Source of the DNA: Streptomyces sp. NBC_00448
GTDB taxonomy: Bacteria > Actinomycetota > Actinomycetes > Streptomycetales > Streptomycetaceae
DNA: 64,000 nucleotides
Direction: 5' to 3'
Assembly (NCBI RefSeq): GCF_036014115.1
Contig: NZ_CP107913.1
Coordinates: 4,945,001 to 5,009,000, forward strand
Shown here one piece after another: positions 63,406 through 64,000 of the stretch. Both the position numbers and the translations under genes were made by a program. The first letter of the stretch is position 1. The number at the start of each line of letters is the position of its first letter. The notes beneath the pieces were generated by a model that had not been told where the DNA came from, did no database searches, and saw nothing but the letters and a program-made list of their open reading frames with translations.

Positions 63406-64000
63406 ATGGCCGACGAGACCCCCAACACCCCTCCCGTGCCCGATCTCCCCGCGTCCGAGATGGACGAGCGCAACGAGTCCGGCGGACTGCGCATCGAGCC
63501 CGTCGGGCTCGAGACGGAGATGCAGCGCAGCTACCTCGACTACGCGATGTCCGTCATCGTCTCGCGCGCCCTGCCGGACGTGCGCGACGGCCTCAAGCCG
63601 GTGCACCGCCGGGTGCTGTACGCGATGTACGACGGCGGCTACCGGCCGGAGAAGGGCTTCTACAAGTGCGCCCGCGTCGTCGGTGACGTGATGGGCACGT
63701 ACCACCCGCACGGCGACTCCTCGATCTACGACGCGCTGGTCCGCCTCGCGCAGCCGTGGTCGATGCGGATGCCGCTGGTGGACTCCAACGGCAACTTCGG
63801 CTCGCCGGGCAACGACCCGGCCGCCGCCATGCGGTACACCGAGTGCAAGATGGCGCCGCTGGCCATGGAGATGGTCCGGGACATCGACGAGGAGACCGTC
63901 GACTTCACGGACAACTACGACGGCCGCAACCAGGAGCCGACGGTCCTGCCGTCCCGCTTCCCGAACCTGCTGATCAACGGTTCGGCCGGGATCGCGGTCG
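63406..64000 (+). CDS. gyrA: DNA gyrase subunit A (partial, cut by window end)
   Basis: The first 198 codons are present. [20 protein letters not shown] is the quinolone-resistance region, with wild-type-like Ser105 and Asp109 (E. coli 83 and 87), and AAAMRYTE carries the catalytic Tyr144. The N-tail is about 22 residues longer than in E. coli, usual for actinobacteria. It starts 44 bases after gyrB and is presumably cotranscribed. Confidence 0.97.
   Translation, partial: MADETPNTPPVPDLPASEMDERNESGGLRIEPVGLETEMQRSYLDYAMSVIVSRALPDVRDGLKPVHRRVLYAMYDGGYRPEKGFYKCARVVGDVMGTYHPHGDSSIYDALVRLAQPWSMRMPLVDSNGNFGSPGNDPAAAMRYTECKMAPLAMEMVRDIDEETVDFTDNYDGRNQEPTVLPSRFPNLLINGSAGIAV

Overview
The window is high-GC actinobacterial chromosome, almost certainly from the Streptomycetaceae. 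The evidence is codon use, frequent GTG and TTG starts, and the order rpmH-dnaA-oriC-dnaN-gnd-recF-DUF721-gyrB-gyrA, flanked by parAB, sigM, murJ, trxBA, inositol-phosphate synthase, femX and dnaB. It also carries 13 parS-type sites around GTTYCACGTGRAAC.

Layout. 1-13.5 kb: metabolic and accessory genes (cupin, holin-like protein, cystathionine gamma-lyase-like enzyme, two serine hydrolases, NUDIX, HAD phosphatase, MarR/MFS pair, methyltransferase, a large secreted GH3 enzyme with two carbohydrate-binding modules, MarR/SDR pair). 14.3-18.9 kb: a visibly lower-GC patchwork containing gene remnants (an apparent hydrolase start, an IS481-type transposase start, and a broken Tn7-like tnsA plus truncated tnsB) between intact regulator pairs (VOC/WYL, TetR/membrane protein). 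18.9-24.1 kb: dnaB, preceded by a cluster of DnaA boxes, then a MATE exporter and the rpsF-ssb-rpsR-rplI operon. 24.3-33.6 kb: cell-envelope genes (FemX, alanine-racemase-like protein, GT87 mannosyltransferase-like protein, class A PBP), then PadR and Ino1. 33.7-47.7 kb: MFS, CCA-adding enzyme, DUF6049, MurJ, pseudokinase, SigM with its anti-sigma factor, TrxB/TrxA, GNAT. 47.8-54 kb, all leftward: rpmH-rnpA-yidD-yidC-jag-rsmG and parA-parB. 54.3-64 kb, all rightward: dnaA, oriC, dnaN, gnd, recF, DUF721, gyrB, gyrA (cut by the window end).

How it fits together. oriC (about 56.3-56.9 kb) has at least a dozen DnaA-box-like 9-mers. Further DnaA boxes sit in the dnaA promoter, upstream of parA and upstream of dnaB. 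ParB made at 48 kb should load on the parS sites, all of which lie on the dnaB side of oriC between 4.5 and 50.2 kb. The murJ block pairs a lipid II flippase with a kinase-like protein that lacks catalytic motifs, and so matches a gene fusion known from mycobacteria. An exact SigR-type promoter precedes trxBA. I did not find a clearly new multi-gene system. The most unusual signals are a perfect 46-bp palindrome with parS at its centre after trxA, the DnaA-box cluster at dnaB, parS sites inside coding sequences, and the decayed Tn7-like element next to dnaB.
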